A DNA stretch of 64,000 bases from JAIXWP01 sp965247015 (GCA_965247015.1 CBDFGG010000002.1:248001-312000); one strand, 5' to 3'; shown: positions 52,422 to 62,491, numbered from the stretch's first letter. Notes: generated from the letters alone by a model not told the origin. Numbers and translations are program-made.

Positions 52422-55322
52422 ATGCGACAACTCTTGCCTCTGTACACCCTCATCGTATTTCTAACTTGCTTCGCAAGCAGACTATGGTCGCAACAACCCT
52501 ATGCTCTTCAATACCACGCCTCGCAAGGCTGGCCTTCCAATGTGGTGTATGATATTTACCAAGACTCAAAAGGATTTATTTGGACAGCCACGAATGAAGG
52601 GCTCTCGAGATATGATGGCCAAGAACATGTTTTTTATAGAAACTCGAAGCAATCGTCTTTTCCAGGCAGTTGTATCAAGGAAGATCGCTTTGGCAGAATT
52701 TGGTATGAAAATTTTGACGGCTTTGTGTTCTATACACAAAATGACTCGCTAGGTCTGCTAAGTCAAAATAGTCCAATTGACTTCTTACACTACGGCATCA
52801 CTGATGAATTCATTTTTGTCGTGCAAAAAAAAGGGATCGATGTTTTCGATTTGGAAACTACACACTTCATTAAAACGATTTCTGTCGACAACATGGATTT
52901 GGAATATGCCGAAAGTGTGGGCAATCATTATTATTTTATTAGAAGAAATGTAGTTTATCAAATTACTCCCGCTCTTCAATTAAAACAAATTGATTTTTTT
53001 AAGTCGAGAAGTATTTCGAACAAGGCGATATACCCCACGAATGACGGGCTCCTGGTGATTTCAAAGTCTGAGTATGTTGATTCGGTATATTTTTTTTCCA
53101 AAGATTTTCAAGAAAAATTAATCCTTCCCATAGACTGTGATCAAGCCATTTTGGATTTAACGGTGTTGGATAATAAAATTTGGATTCATACTGCGAAGGG
53201 AAGTATGGAGTATACTTCTTCTTTGGATAAAAGATTGCTGCCTTTATCTAGTAATATTTATTTCAATGATCATGCTGTCTCTGGAATGATTCGAGATCGA
53301 CAGGATAACTATTGGTTCACAACATTGAATGCTGGAGTTTTTTTAGTGCCTGAACTTACCAGCAAAAAGCGCATATCGAATGAGGAACCGTTTGCCTTGA
53401 TTGAGCCATTTAAGAAGGGATTTATAGCTGCTGGAAAAAAGAATGAATTTGTTTTTTATGATCAATCCTTGAACAAGGAGAAGGTGATTGCAACGAGTCG
53501 ATTGCCCTATTATATGTTCGTCGATACTACAAACAACAATGTTTTTTATTCTACGAATGGTTTTTCGATGGTTGTGAATGAGGATTTTGAACACCCAACG
53601 GATTTTCAATTTGCTCTGAAGGCAATGGTGAAGTTGGATGAAAAGTACTATGCCTTTGCAGCATCGAGATACAGTGGTTTACTTCGAAATCCCCTTTGCG
53701 ATAATGGATTTAAGTCGAAATGGGATGATTACTTTGAAGCTCATCGACACGAGAGAGTGAATGTAGCCGCCTTGAAAGTGAATGCAAGAGGAAAGTCGAT
53801 TGCTTATCAAGAGAGCAGTGGGAATGTAATGCTCGCAACGAATCTAGGCTTGTTTGAAATTGGGGTTAATGGAGAGCGAGAAATCACCAACAAGGGGGAA
53901 TCTGTATTTGCAAAATCCATTGTTAATTTTAAAGATGAGTTATTTATACTGGATTCTCGAGGTACGGTTTTTACTTACAAGAATGGAGTTTTTACCAATT
54001 GCAATGAGCAGTGGGGTATTGCTCCTTTCGAAATTACAAGTATCAAGAGAATCGATCATCGTTTAGTGATTATCACAAAGTTGAAAATATTAATTTTCGA
54101 TCTTGCGTCGCGCAGTACAAGCGATGTGTCTTTGATTTTATTTAAGAATAAAATTCACGATGTATTTATTAAAGATCATGTGATGTTTTTAGCCACTGAT
54201 CAAGGATTGATTAGTTCAAATTTGGATGTGGCGAAGAAGAAAGATAGCAATGCCATTTTTCGAATTAATAAAGTTCTTGTAAATGGCGAGGCCATTTCTG
54301 ATCAAAATCTTTTGGATTTGAAAATGGATCAGAATCGATTGAGCATTCAGTTTTCGATTCTTGATTTTGGAATGAGTAGGGAGAATGTGCTCTCATTTAG
54401 AGTGAATAATAGTGAGTGGAATCCCTTATCAGAAGGGCAACGGAGAATTAATTTGACTTCTTTGAGTCCTGGTCATTATTTGGTGGAGTTTCAGGTCAAC
54501 GGAAATGTGGTTGGGGAGCATCTAGCATTTGAAATAAAAGCACCATTTTGGCGAAAAGCGTGGTTTTATTTTCTCATCGGATTTATAATTCTTCTGAGCC
54601 TCATTTTTTATTCGCGTTGGCAAATTAATTTGATGAGAAATCAAGTGAGACTTTTAAATGAGAAAGTTAAACTGGAGAAGAGCCTGAGTCGATCGGTATT
54701 GACTGCAGTGAAATCTCAAATGAATCCGCACTTTTTCTACAATGCATTGAATACCATTCAGGCGTATATTTTTACCAACGACAAGCAAAACGCTACAAAT
54801 TATTTATCCAAGTTTTCTAAACTCACACGAATGATTTTGGAAATGTCTGAACGAGAGAATATTCGATTATCAGAAGAAGTTCAAGCATTGACGCTCTATT
54901 TAGAATTAGAGGGCATGCGTTTTCAAGAGGATTTTAAATACAGTTTTAGAATTGATGAAAGTATTGATACTAGTTTGGTTCATATCCCGTCGATGCTCAT
55001 TCAGCCTTATGTAGAGAACGCTATCAAACACGGATTACTTCATAAGCAAGGGGAGAAAAGAGTAGAGATAGTTTTGACAAAGAGAGGAGAATTGTTGTGC
55101 GTATCGATTGATGACAATGGTATCGGAAGAAAGAAGGCGGATGAACTAAATCACGCTCGAAATGAAAGACACGAATCATTTGCGTCATCAGCCAATGAAA
55201 AAAGACTTGATATATTAAATAGACACTTGGCGAATAGGGTAAGTGTGGAGTATACCGATAAGTTGGATTCTTATAATAATGCAATAGGAACGATGGTAGT
55301 CTTACTTATTCCAATGAATTAA
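52422..55322 (+). CDS. Propeller-type sensor with LytS-like histidine kinase domain
   Basis: 966 residues. A signal peptide (ending LWSQ) is followed by a large periplasmic region made of two-component-regulator beta-propeller repeats (for example DIYQDSKGFIWTATNEGLSRYDG) and a Y_Y_Y-type beta domain (about 615-695). A single transmembrane segment (about 705-727) and a coiled linker follow. The His_kinase domain has the phospho-acceptor histidine in NPHFFYNALNTIQAY and the ATP-binding PYVENAIKHG and IDDNGIG. The architecture matches the sensor half of Bacteroidota one-piece systems but lacks a receiver or AraC domain; the regulator is the separate LytTR gene 6 bases downstream. Confidence 0.92.
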   Translation: MRQLLPLYTLIVFLTCFASRLWSQQPYALQYHASQGWPSNVVYDIYQDSKGFIWTATNEGLSRYDGQEHVFYRNSKQSSFPGSCIKEDRFGRIWYENFDGFVFYTQNDSLGLLSQNSPIDFLHYGITDEFIFVVQKKGIDVFDLETTHFIKTISVDNMDLEYAESVGNHYYFIRRNVVYQITPALQLKQIDFFKSRSISNKAIYPTNDGLLVISKSEYVDSVYFFSKDFQEKLILPIDCDQAILDLTVLDNKIWIHTAKGSMEYTSSLDKRLLPLSSNIYFNDHAVSGMIRDRQDNYWFTTLNAGVFLVPELTSKKRISNEEPFALIEPFKKGFIAAGKKNEFVFYDQSLNKEKVIATSRLPYYMFVDTTNNNVFYSTNGFSMVVNEDFEHPTDFQFALKAMVKLDEKYYAFAASRYSGLLRNPLCDNGFKSKWDDYFEAHRHERVNVAALKVNARGKSIAYQESSGNVMLATNLGLFEIGVNGEREITNKGESVFAKSIVNFKDELFILDSRGTVFTYKNGVFTNCNEQWGIAPFEITSIKRIDHRLVIITKLKILIFDLASRSTSDVSLILFKNKIHDVFIKDHVMFLATDQGLISSNLDVAKKKDSNAIFRINKVLVNGEAISDQNLLDLKMDQNRLSIQFSILDFGMSRENVLSFRVNNSEWNPLSEGQRRINLTSLSPGHYLVEFQVNGNVVGEHLAFEIKAPFWRKAWFYFLIGFIILLSLIFYSRWQINLMRNQVRLLNEKVKLEKSLSRSVLTAVKSQMNPHFFYNALNTIQAYIFTNDKQNATNYLSKFSKLTRMILEMSERENIRLSEEVQALTLYLELEGMRFQEDFKYSFRIDESIDTSLVHIPSMLIQPYVENAIKHGLLHKQGEKRVEIVLTKRGELLCVSIDDNGIGRKKADELNHARNERHESFASSANEKRLDILNRHLANRVSVEYTDKLDSYNNAIGTMVVLLIPMN

Positions 55323-55328
55323 TAAATT

Positions 55329-56063
55329 ATGAAGGCAATAATTATCGATGATGAGAAAATGGCAAGAACACTGCTGAACGGCTATGTTCAAGAGTTTTGT
55401 GCGGATGTCGAAGTGGTGGAAATGTGTGCTGATCTGCCAAGCGGAGTGAAAGCTATTAGAAAGCACCAACCTGATATCGTTTTTTTAGACATTGAAATGC
55501 CCGGACATAGTGGCTTGGAATTGCTAGATTTTTTTGATGAAAAAGAAGCAAATTTTTCGATCATTTTCATCACAGCATATAATCAATATGCGATACAGGC
55601 TTTCAAGTTATCTGCAGTCGACTATTTATTGAAGCCCGTGGAACCATCTGAGTTGGCCCAAGCGGTCAATCGCTGCCGTCAACAGAAAGAGAAAAGCGAT
55701 TTTCAATTATTGAAAGAAAATCTGACCCCGCAATCAAAACGAAAGATTGCGATTGCAATGAGCAACTCTATAAAATATGTAGCACTGGACAGTATTATGT
55801 TTTTAAAAGCGGATGGAGCGTATACAGAGATTATTCTTAGCGATGACTCCAAGTTAATTGCAAGCCGCGGATTAAAGCACTTTGATGAAACACTATCCGA
55901 CGTTCCATCTTTTTTTCGATGTCATAAAAGCTATTTGATAAACACTGAATATATCACTGATTATGTGAAATCGGATGGAGGATTTCTAAAAATTAAACAT
56001 CATGAGATTGGTATTTCTACAGAAAAAGTAGATGCTTTTTTAAACCTGATGAAAAATTTATAG
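55329..56063 (+). CDS. LytTR-family response regulator
   Basis: 244 residues. The receiver domain shows IIDDE, VFLDIEMPGHSG (phospho-acceptor) and DYLLKPV. The C-terminal LytTR domain includes FLKADGAYTEI and FFRCHKSYLIN. It starts 6 bases after the propeller kinase and is its evident partner. Its last 6 bases overlap the end of the convergent LysR gene. Confidence 0.94.
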   Translation: MKAIIIDDEKMARTLLNGYVQEFCADVEVVEMCADLPSGVKAIRKHQPDIVFLDIEMPGHSGLELLDFFDEKEANFSIIFITAYNQYAIQAFKLSAVDYLLKPVEPSELAQAVNRCRQQKEKSDFQLLKENLTPQSKRKIAIAMSNSIKYVALDSIMFLKADGAYTEIILSDDSKLIASRGLKHFDETLSDVPSFFRCHKSYLINTEYITDYVKSDGGFLKIKHHEIGISTEKVDAFLNLMKNL

Positions 56064-56981
56064 GTCAACTCGTCGATTACCGGTAGTTGAGTTCAAGAAG
56101 CGTGAAGCTATTTTATCACTGTTTTCTCGGATATATTCTACGAATGCATGATGCAAGGGCGACTGACGCATTTCTTTTCGCCAAATGAGTCTCCATTTCG
56201 TTTTGATTGGAAAGCCTTTCATAGGAATGATTTCGAGTTCTTTTAATTTCAACTCGCGCTTCATTCCAATCAATGGAATAACTGATATCCCAATACCCGC
56301 AATTACTGCTTGTTTTACTGCTTCATTAGATTGAAGCTCTAATATTTTTTTGGGCCTGATTTTTTTGTTCTCAATATATCCTTGCATGGTATTTCGCGTC
56401 GCACTCCCTAGCTCGCGATAGATGACCGATTCTTTTTCCCAGACAATATTTTTCTTTGAATAGTTTTTACTTCCCACCAAGTAAAGCTCATTGTCCATAA
56501 GATCGATATAATCCCATTTGCCATGATCGGGCATCACTGATACCAGCGCATAATCCGTATCGCAGGCATCTAAACTTGCGATGACTGCAGAACGATTCGT
56601 TACATCAAGGTTGAGATCAATGCCTTCATGCTTTTTAAGAAAATCACGTAAGAAGTAAGGGATAATATACTTGCCGGTCGACACCGATGCAATTTTGAGT
56701 TTACCTGTTATGAGTCCTTTATAATCGTGTGATTTGCGGTTGAGTTCTTCGACGCCAATTAATACTTGCTCTGCGATGGCTGCTACCTCTTTTCCGAAAT
56801 CAGTGATTTTAATATTTCGTCCAGAAATAGTGGTCAGCGGGATATCAAACTGATCCTGAAGATTTTTCAATTGAATAGACACAGCAGGCTGTGTCATATG
56901 TAACTCTTCAGCGGCTTTGGTGATGCTCTTGAGTTCAGCTATTTTCTTGAAAACAAAAAGTTGATGCAGCGTATAATTCAT
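56058..56981 (-). CDS. LysR-family transcriptional regulator (CbbR/CysB-like)
   Basis: 307 residues. The N-terminal winged helix (LHQLFVFKKIAELKSITKAA ... MTQPAVSIQLKNL) and effector-binding domain (GKLKIASVSTGKYIIPYFL) are typical of LysR regulators of the CbbR type. It is divergent from an SbtA-type bicarbonate transporter gene across a 99-base spacer. A 24-base AT-rich dyad (57010-57033) of the LysR T-N11-A type lies there, so it probably controls the transporter and itself. Confidence 0.9.
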   Translation of the reverse strand: MNYTLHQLFVFKKIAELKSITKAAEELHMTQPAVSIQLKNLQDQFDIPLTTISGRNIKITDFGKEVAAIAEQVLIGVEELNRKSHDYKGLITGKLKIASVSTGKYIIPYFLRDFLKKHEGIDLNLDVTNRSAVIASLDACDTDYALVSVMPDHGKWDYIDLMDNELYLVGSKNYSKKNIVWEKESVIYRELGSATRNTMQGYIENKKIRPKKILELQSNEAVKQAVIAGIGISVIPLIGMKRELKLKELEIIPMKGFPIKTKWRLIWRKEMRQSPLHHAFVEYIRENSDKIASRFLNSTTGNRRVDL

Positions 56982-57009
56982 AGCACGAAGATAACATATA
57001 TCTTTTTAC

Positions 57010-57033
57010 TTATGTTTTATATAAAAAACATAA
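57010..57033. promoter_or_regulatory. LysR operator-like dyad between the LysR gene and sbtA
   Basis: TTATGTTTTATA and TAAAAAACATAA are complementary at 11 of 12 positions. The dyad sits between the divergent starts, 25 bases upstream of the sbtA -7 box. Confidence 0.65.
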
Positions 57034-57057
57034 ATATTCAATGAACAGTGAGGTGGC

Positions 57058-57065
57058 TAATTTTG
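57058..57065 (+). promoter_or_regulatory. Bacteroidota -7 box for sbtA
   Basis: TAATTTTG is an exact TAnnTTTG match, 15 bases before the ATG at 57081. No TTG at -33 is seen, consistent with activator dependence. Confidence 0.6.
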
Positions 57066-57080
57066 CCAACCAAAATCACT

Positions 57081-58034
57081 ATGGAACTATTTATTTCCAA
57101 TCTAACTAATCCTGCTTTTCTCTTTTTTCTGTTAGGTATATTAGCTGTAAGACTGAAAAGCGATTTAGAGATACCACGAAACTCAGCAAAATTTATTTCG
57201 CTATATCTGTTGTTTGCTATTGGTTTCAAGGGAGGTCAGGAGTTGTCGCACCATCCTATCACTACAGAAATTGTTGGCGTATTGCTCTTTGGAATTTTGT
57301 TGTCTGTTTTGATTCCGCTTTATACTTTTTTTCTTTTGAGAAAAAAATTGGGGATCTTCAATGCCGCAGCAATAGGCGCAGCATATGGCTCTGTTAGTGC
57401 CGTGACGTTTGTAACTGCTATCAGTTATCTCGAACAAAATCACATGGATTTCCATGGACACATGGTTGCTATTATGGCATTGATGGAGTCGCCCGCGATT
57501 ATTATTTCCCTTATCTTATTATCGGCTTACGATAAAGATGACAACATTTCGAGTACAAAAGATATCCTGCATCATAGTCTCACCAATGGTAGCGTGCTTT
57601 TAATTCTAGGAAGTTTAATTATTGGGTTTTTGGCAAATGCAGAACAGGCCGAGGGTATTAAGCCTTTTACTACTGATTTGTTCAAAGGATTTCTCGCCAT
57701 CTTTTTATTAGATATGGGAATATCCTGTGGAAAGAAATTAAATTCATTTACTCAAAATGGCTGGACGCCTGTGCTGTATTCATCCATCGCCCCATTGGTC
57801 AATGGATCCATAGTAGCATACGTGAGTCGTTTTTTTACAGATGAAATATCCGATCGATTTATACTGGCCGTGCTTGCTGCGAGTGCTTCTTATATCGCCG
57901 TTCCCGCTGCGATGAAGCTTGCCAATCCCAAGGCGAGCGAAGGGCTCTATTTACCCATGGCCCTCGCTATCACTTTCCCTTTGAACATCACACTTGGAAT
58001 GCCGTTGTATTTTTATATTGTTTCGATGGGCTAA
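57081..58034 (+). CDS. sbtA: SbtA-type sodium-dependent bicarbonate transporter
   Basis: 317 residues with about ten hydrophobic segments. MELFISNLTNPAFLFFLLG, AIGFKGGQEL and IGAAYGSVSAVTFVTA match the SbtA family, which takes up bicarbonate with sodium. The ATG at 57081 follows the promoter at 57058-57065; the longer frame from 57048 starts before it. In a heterotroph the bicarbonate could feed carboxylases, such as acetyl-CoA and propionyl-CoA carboxylases encoded elsewhere in this window. The SbtB partner is absent. Confidence 0.88.
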   Translation: MELFISNLTNPAFLFFLLGILAVRLKSDLEIPRNSAKFISLYLLFAIGFKGGQELSHHPITTEIVGVLLFGILLSVLIPLYTFFLLRKKLGIFNAAAIGAAYGSVSAVTFVTAISYLEQNHMDFHGHMVAIMALMESPAIIISLILLSAYDKDDNISSTKDILHHSLTNGSVLLILGSLIIGFLANAEQAEGIKPFTTDLFKGFLAIFLLDMGISCGKKLNSFTQNGWTPVLYSSIAPLVNGSIVAYVSRFFTDEISDRFILAVLAASASYIAVPAAMKLANPKASEGLYLPMALAITFPLNITLGMPLYFYIVSMG

Positions 58035-58164
58035 CGAATGCATTGACTACCCATGAATGTGTTTAGTCGAGTTTTCCATCCCTAAAATTGTCATTACATC
58101 CCAGAAATTTTATTTATTGATTTTCAATAGAGTCATTTGTCGAACTAATTCTTACAATAAAACA

Positions 58165-60009
58165 ATGACAAATTTTTACTCTTTCAAATCGAAAATTTCT
58201 ATGCTGTTAATGGCCTTGTTGCCGCTCTTGTCTTCAGCACAAATTGACTTAGTTCAAACATCCGATAATAGTATTTTGGCTGCGGCTAACAATGTTATTC
58301 TAAGTTGCAGCGATGGTCAATTTACATTTGAGAATAGTTTTGGTCGTTTATATAATTTAAATGATCTGGGCTATAATAGTTTTGAAGTCACTAAAGTGAC
58401 AGCAGCAATATCGTTAATTGGACCTAATGAAAACACTGTAGTAGATATATCTGCGCAGGTTTATTCTACAAATGGAGGCACTAATTCTGCAGATCTTGCG
58501 CTCGTTGGCAGTGCTACAACTACGGTGGATGGACAGATGGGAGGTAGTCTAGTAGATATAGTATTTACTACTCCTGTCACTGTATCGTCTGATGCGATGA
58601 TGATTGTAGTGACAGCGCCAAATCTAATTGGGAGTGGGAGTTTCCTCTATTTTGGCGGAAATTCGAATGGGGAATCAGCACAAGCATTTTTTAGAAGTAA
58701 TGATTCCGAATGTGGAATTTCTGAATTTACAGGGTTGAGTGATTTTGGGATGGTGGATGCACATTTAGTACTATTCCCAACGGGATATCCAACGCTTACA
58801 TGTCCTGCAGGTAACGTGTTTTTGCAATCACAAGCTGAAGTAAATCAATTTGGAATAGATTACCCCACTTGCACACAAGTGACAGGCAACTTATATGTTC
58901 AAGTAGGTGAGGGGTCATCAGATATTGTGGATTTATCTCCGCTTGGAAATATTGTCTCTATTTCGGGAACATTTCAATTAAACAACAATACATTTCTGAG
59001 TGATCTGAGCGGAATGAGCAATTTGGTTGAAGTAGCGGGACTAAGTTTATTTAATAACGGGTTTACCAATCTTGATGGTTTTTCTTCTTTGTCAAGCTGT
59101 CAGATCGGTGTTTACATTAGTCAGAACAATAATTTGACAAATGTGAATGCATTGAGTAATATTATCTCAATGGAGGCAATTATTATTGACAATAATGATG
59201 TTTTGACGGATATCTCAGGTTTAGAAAATGTTGAGGTTGGAACAATCATTCCGGGTGTTGGTATAACGATTACAAATAATTCCGCACTTGCCGTTTGTAA
59301 TATTCCAAACATTTGCGAATATATCGCTAACGATCCAACGACATACCTTCGAAATATCTCAGGTAATCTAGCAGAGTGTATTGATGAACAAGCTGTAGTC
59401 AATGCATGTAACGGGCCAGCTGATGGCTGTACAGAGGCCTTATATGGCCAATATCCTTCCAGTACGTTTGTTCCTTCTTGCACAGGAGCCGCAGAAGTGA
59501 TAGTAACGGACGCTTGGACGGGGGAGTATTCTTTGGTAGAAACAACTGAAGGCGTGGAATACACGTTTTCAAGCTCGGTAGCCACAGACTACATCACAAT
59601 TACAAGTGAAGACGGTTCGGTGGTCTTAGGAACCTTCACAGGAAGCACTTCAGCAGGACTGGCACCAATGGATGCAGTAGTTCGTTTTTATTTACATGAA
59701 AATGATCAGTGCGAAAGTGCGGATATTAACAGATCTCGTATTGTTCAATGTAGTATAGTGGGTGTAGAAGAAGTAGTGGCGTCTAGCTTTATTTGTTATC
59801 CAAACCCAACCAAAGACTTATTGAATATTTCGTTTGATCGCGAAATATCAACGGTGTCTATTTTTAATATTCTTGGTGAAGTTGTGATGAATAAAACAGT
59901 AAATGCTAAGAATGCACAACTTGATATTCAGTTACTAATACCTGGAAACTATATTGTTAAAGCACTTTCAAATGAAACTGTTTTAACAACGAGTGTAATA
60001 AAGGAGTAA
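58165..60009 (+). CDS. Secreted protein with leucine-rich-like repeats and T9SS sorting domain
   Basis: 614 residues from the ATG at 58165, with a signal peptide ending LSSAQ; the longer frame from 58057 has no signal. Residues about 245-410 carry leucine-rich receptor L-like repeats (GNIVSISGTFQLNNN, LTNVNALSNIISMEAI). The C-terminal CYPNPTKDLLNISFD ... NYIVKALSNE is a type IX secretion sorting domain (type A). The protein is thus exported across the outer membrane and probably attached or released at the surface. Binding partner unknown. Confidence 0.85.
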   Translation: MTNFYSFKSKISMLLMALLPLLSSAQIDLVQTSDNSILAAANNVILSCSDGQFTFENSFGRLYNLNDLGYNSFEVTKVTAAISLIGPNENTVVDISAQVYSTNGGTNSADLALVGSATTTVDGQMGGSLVDIVFTTPVTVSSDAMMIVVTAPNLIGSGSFLYFGGNSNGESAQAFFRSNDSECGISEFTGLSDFGMVDAHLVLFPTGYPTLTCPAGNVFLQSQAEVNQFGIDYPTCTQVTGNLYVQVGEGSSDIVDLSPLGNIVSISGTFQLNNNTFLSDLSGMSNLVEVAGLSLFNNGFTNLDGFSSLSSCQIGVYISQNNNLTNVNALSNIISMEAIIIDNNDVLTDISGLENVEVGTIIPGVGITITNNSALAVCNIPNICEYIANDPTTYLRNISGNLAECIDEQAVVNACNGPADGCTEALYGQYPSSTFVPSCTGAAEVIVTDAWTGEYSLVETTEGVEYTFSSSVATDYITITSEDGSVVLGTFTGSTSAGLAPMDAVVRFYLHENDQCESADINRSRIVQCSIVGVEEVVASSFICYPNPTKDLLNISFDREISTVSIFNILGEVVMNKTVNAKNAQLDIQLLIPGNYIVKALSNETVLTTSVIKE

Positions 60010-60028
60010 TATTTTTTCATAGTCATAA

Positions 60029-60065
60029 GGAATAAGGGGCCGCGCAATTGATGGCCTCTTATTCT
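60029..60065 (+). terminator. Terminator after the T9SS cargo gene
   Basis: AATAAGgGGCC and GGCCtCTTATT (one G-T pair) form an 11-bp stem around GCGCAATTGAT, followed by CTTTCTTTT. Confidence 0.75.
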
Positions 60066-60071
60066 TTCTTT

Positions 60072-60079
60072 TACTTTTG
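60072..60079 (+). promoter_or_regulatory. Bacteroidota -7 box for the HisKA_2 kinase gene
   Basis: TACTTTTG matches TAnnTTTG exactly. RNA starting downstream would exclude the ATG at 60080 and favour the one at 60098. Confidence 0.6.
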
Positions 60080-60097
60080 ATGCCTAATATATTCTTG

Positions 60098-61813
60098 ATG
60101 AAGGGCTCGTTCATTCTAATTTTGATATTTTTTCTAGGGCTTGCTGGAAGATGCCAAATTCTTCAAAAGGATTTGGTAAGCATTGACCACTTGATGAATG
60201 CTAAACGCTATGAAGAAGCAAAATTATTGGTAGAACATGTGGAGGGAAATCTAAAATCAAGTGATGATTCGGTTGATGGGGAATATAATTTTCTAGAACT
60301 AAAGTATAGACAAGCAAGGATTTTGGATGAATTGCAGCTCGCTCCCGAAAAAACCCTCCAAATCCTTTATGGAATTATTGATCGTGCCGAAAAAGCAAAT
60401 CAATACGATTTGTGTTGTCGGATCTATTTGTTAATGGCTTTGTCACATGAGAAAGTTTCAAATTTTAGTTTAACCAAAAAATATTTGGACCTGGCTTTTG
60501 AAAAAATTCAGCAATATCAGCTAGAGAGCAAATACAGTACTTATTGCATTCGCCGATCATCCTATGATAGATATATAAATGATCATGCTTCTTCTTTTTT
60601 CTTTGCGAAAGAAGCGGAACGCACCGCGCCAAAGTGGAATAATAAAGGTGATTTAAGTGATGCGTATTTGATTCTTGGCGCTTATTATAATCGTGTCAAG
60701 GATTATGAAAGCTCGTTGAAGTATAGCTTTCTGCATCTAAACAGCACACGAGAAGATACCATTACGGCGAAGCGCGGATATCAATTCAATAATATTTCTA
60801 GAAAATATTTAAATCTTGAAAATTTTGAATTAGCGCTTTTGTATAGTGATTCAGCTCGTGCGTATTACAACCAATTCAAGCCGGATTCAAAATATAATCA
60901 TGACAAGCTGAGGTCAGAAATTTTCGAGGTACTGGGTAAGAACGACTCAGCTTTATTTTATTACAAAAAATTTCATCAAAATTGGAACAATGTTTTTCAG
61001 GAAGAGCAGGATATCAAGTCTAAGAATATAGAAGAACGTTATCAAAGTGATAAGCAGAAGCAGACCATTGAAAATAAAGAAAGTCAGGTACTATTCATCA
61101 CAATTTTATTGCTCGTAATTACTCTTGCTACAGCGTTGGTGATTCTCCAAAACGCAAGAATAAAAACGAAAAATAAAACTATAAATCTACAATTATCAGA
61201 ACTGTCAAAATTGCTCGAGCAGAAACAAGTACTTCTTTCAGAACTTCAGCACCGGGTAAAGAATAACTTACAACACGTGATCAGCATCCTTGATATTCAA
61301 AAAGAGAGTTTGGATTTTAATTCAATAGACGAAATTATCAGAGAAAATCAAAATAGAATTCACTCTGTCGCACTCCTTCATAAGAAACTGGATGTGTCAG
61401 AAAATGTGAATGATGTGGATGTCTTTAGATATGTAGCTGAACTCGCGGATTTGGTAATCAGTTCTTATGACGATCGGCAGAAAAAAATCAGTCATACGGT
61501 TAAAAGTGATGTAGGATTGATGAGCATTGAATTGGCCTTACCACTTGGTCTAATTATTACTGAATTAGCAAGTAATAGTATGAAGCATGCATTTAAAAAG
61601 AAGAATGTTGGTGTGATTAGCATTGAGGTGTCTCATGATGCGGAAAGCAATCGATATAAATTCAATTATTCCGATAATGGGATTGGCTTCGATTTTAATG
61701 CAACGAATTCAAAAGGGTTGGGGCAGGAGATAATCAAAGGTTTAATTGATCAACTAGATGGCGAAGTGATAACGAATAATTCAAATGGGTTCGAAATTAC
61801 CATTTATTTTTAA
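60098..61813 (+). CDS. Sensor histidine kinase of the HisKA_2 type with TPR-like sensor
   Basis: 571 residues. A signal-like hydrophobic start (to about residue 20) precedes a helical, tetratricopeptide-like periplasmic region (about 25-320). A transmembrane segment follows at about 335-355. The kinase core has the HisKA_2 box ELQHRVKNNLQHVISIL, with the phospho-acceptor histidine in LQHRV, and an ATPase domain (ELASNSMKHAF, YSDNGIGFDF). Most HisKA_2 kinases pair with separate regulators. The next gene, 9 bases downstream, encodes a LytTR-type regulator, the likely partner. Confidence 0.9.
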   Translation: MKGSFILILIFFLGLAGRCQILQKDLVSIDHLMNAKRYEEAKLLVEHVEGNLKSSDDSVDGEYNFLELKYRQARILDELQLAPEKTLQILYGIIDRAEKANQYDLCCRIYLLMALSHEKVSNFSLTKKYLDLAFEKIQQYQLESKYSTYCIRRSSYDRYINDHASSFFFAKEAERTAPKWNNKGDLSDAYLILGAYYNRVKDYESSLKYSFLHLNSTREDTITAKRGYQFNNISRKYLNLENFELALLYSDSARAYYNQFKPDSKYNHDKLRSEIFEVLGKNDSALFYYKKFHQNWNNVFQEEQDIKSKNIEERYQSDKQKQTIENKESQVLFITILLLVITLATALVILQNARIKTKNKTINLQLSELSKLLEQKQVLLSELQHRVKNNLQHVISILDIQKESLDFNSIDEIIRENQNRIHSVALLHKKLDVSENVNDVDVFRYVAELADLVISSYDDRQKKISHTVKSDVGLMSIELALPLGLIITELASNSMKHAFKKKNVGVISIEVSHDAESNRYKFNYSDNGIGFDFNATNSKGLGQEIIKGLIDQLDGEVITNNSNGFEITIYF

Positions 61814-61822
61814 TTGGAAATT

Positions 61823-62491
61823 ATGAGTGGAAAAGCAATATTACTCGTAGAAGATGATTTTCTTAACAGACGACTTACAAAAAAGGCGTTGATAGAAAAT
61901 GGATTTAAGGTATTTGAAGCGAAAAATGCGAAGGAAGCATTTGGTATACTCAAAAGAGAAACCTTGGATGTCGTCATTCTTGATATCAATCTGGGAAAGG
62001 ACGAGGAGAATGGAATTTCAATTGCTCAACAGCTAAAAGCGAATTTCAATATACCATTTATATATCTGACAGCATATGATAAATCTGACATCATAAAGGA
62101 AGCTGTGGCTACGGTGCCACATTCTTATATCACAAAGCCGTTTAAAGATGTAGATTTGGTAATAGCTGTAGAACTAGCCATAAAACAATATGGCAAAAGT
62201 AGTTTTCCAAAAATCACTGTTAAAGATGAAGATTATAACGTAGAACTAGATTTTGATGAAATTAATTACATCGAATCTGATGGTAATTACCAAGTATTTC
62301 ATACCGACACTAAAAAGTACAGATTAAGAGGTACCTCAAAACATCTCTTGGATCTTTTACCTGCAGATAAATTTGTCCAAGTCCATAGAGCATATATCGT
62401 CAACAAAGGGAAAATTGAAAAATTTAATCTCAAGAATGTGATTGTGAACAGCATCGAAATTCCCATTTCAAAAAAAAAGCCCCTCCAGTGA
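61823..62491 (+). CDS. LytTR-family response regulator
   Basis: 222 residues. The receiver has LLVEDDF, the acceptor in VVILDINLG and YITKPF. The C-terminal LytTR domain has INYIESDGNYQVF and FVQVHRAYIVN. It starts at the ATG 9 bases after the kinase stop (61814 TTG is an alternative). Its last 20 bases overlap a terminator for the convergent downstream gene, so the stop region is structured. Confidence 0.92.
   Translation: MSGKAILLVEDDFLNRRLTKKALIENGFKVFEAKNAKEAFGILKRETLDVVILDINLGKDEENGISIAQQLKANFNIPFIYLTAYDKSDIIKEAVATVPHSYITKPFKDVDLVIAVELAIKQYGKSSFPKITVKDEDYNVELDFDEINYIESDGNYQVFHTDTKKYRLRGTSKHLLDLLPADKFVQVHRAYIVNKGKIEKFNLKNVIVNSIEIPISKKKPLQ

Noticed and set aside
58057..58164. Upstream start of the T9SS cargo protein
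   Set aside because: The extra residues lack a signal peptide and the ATG at 58165 begins a clear one.
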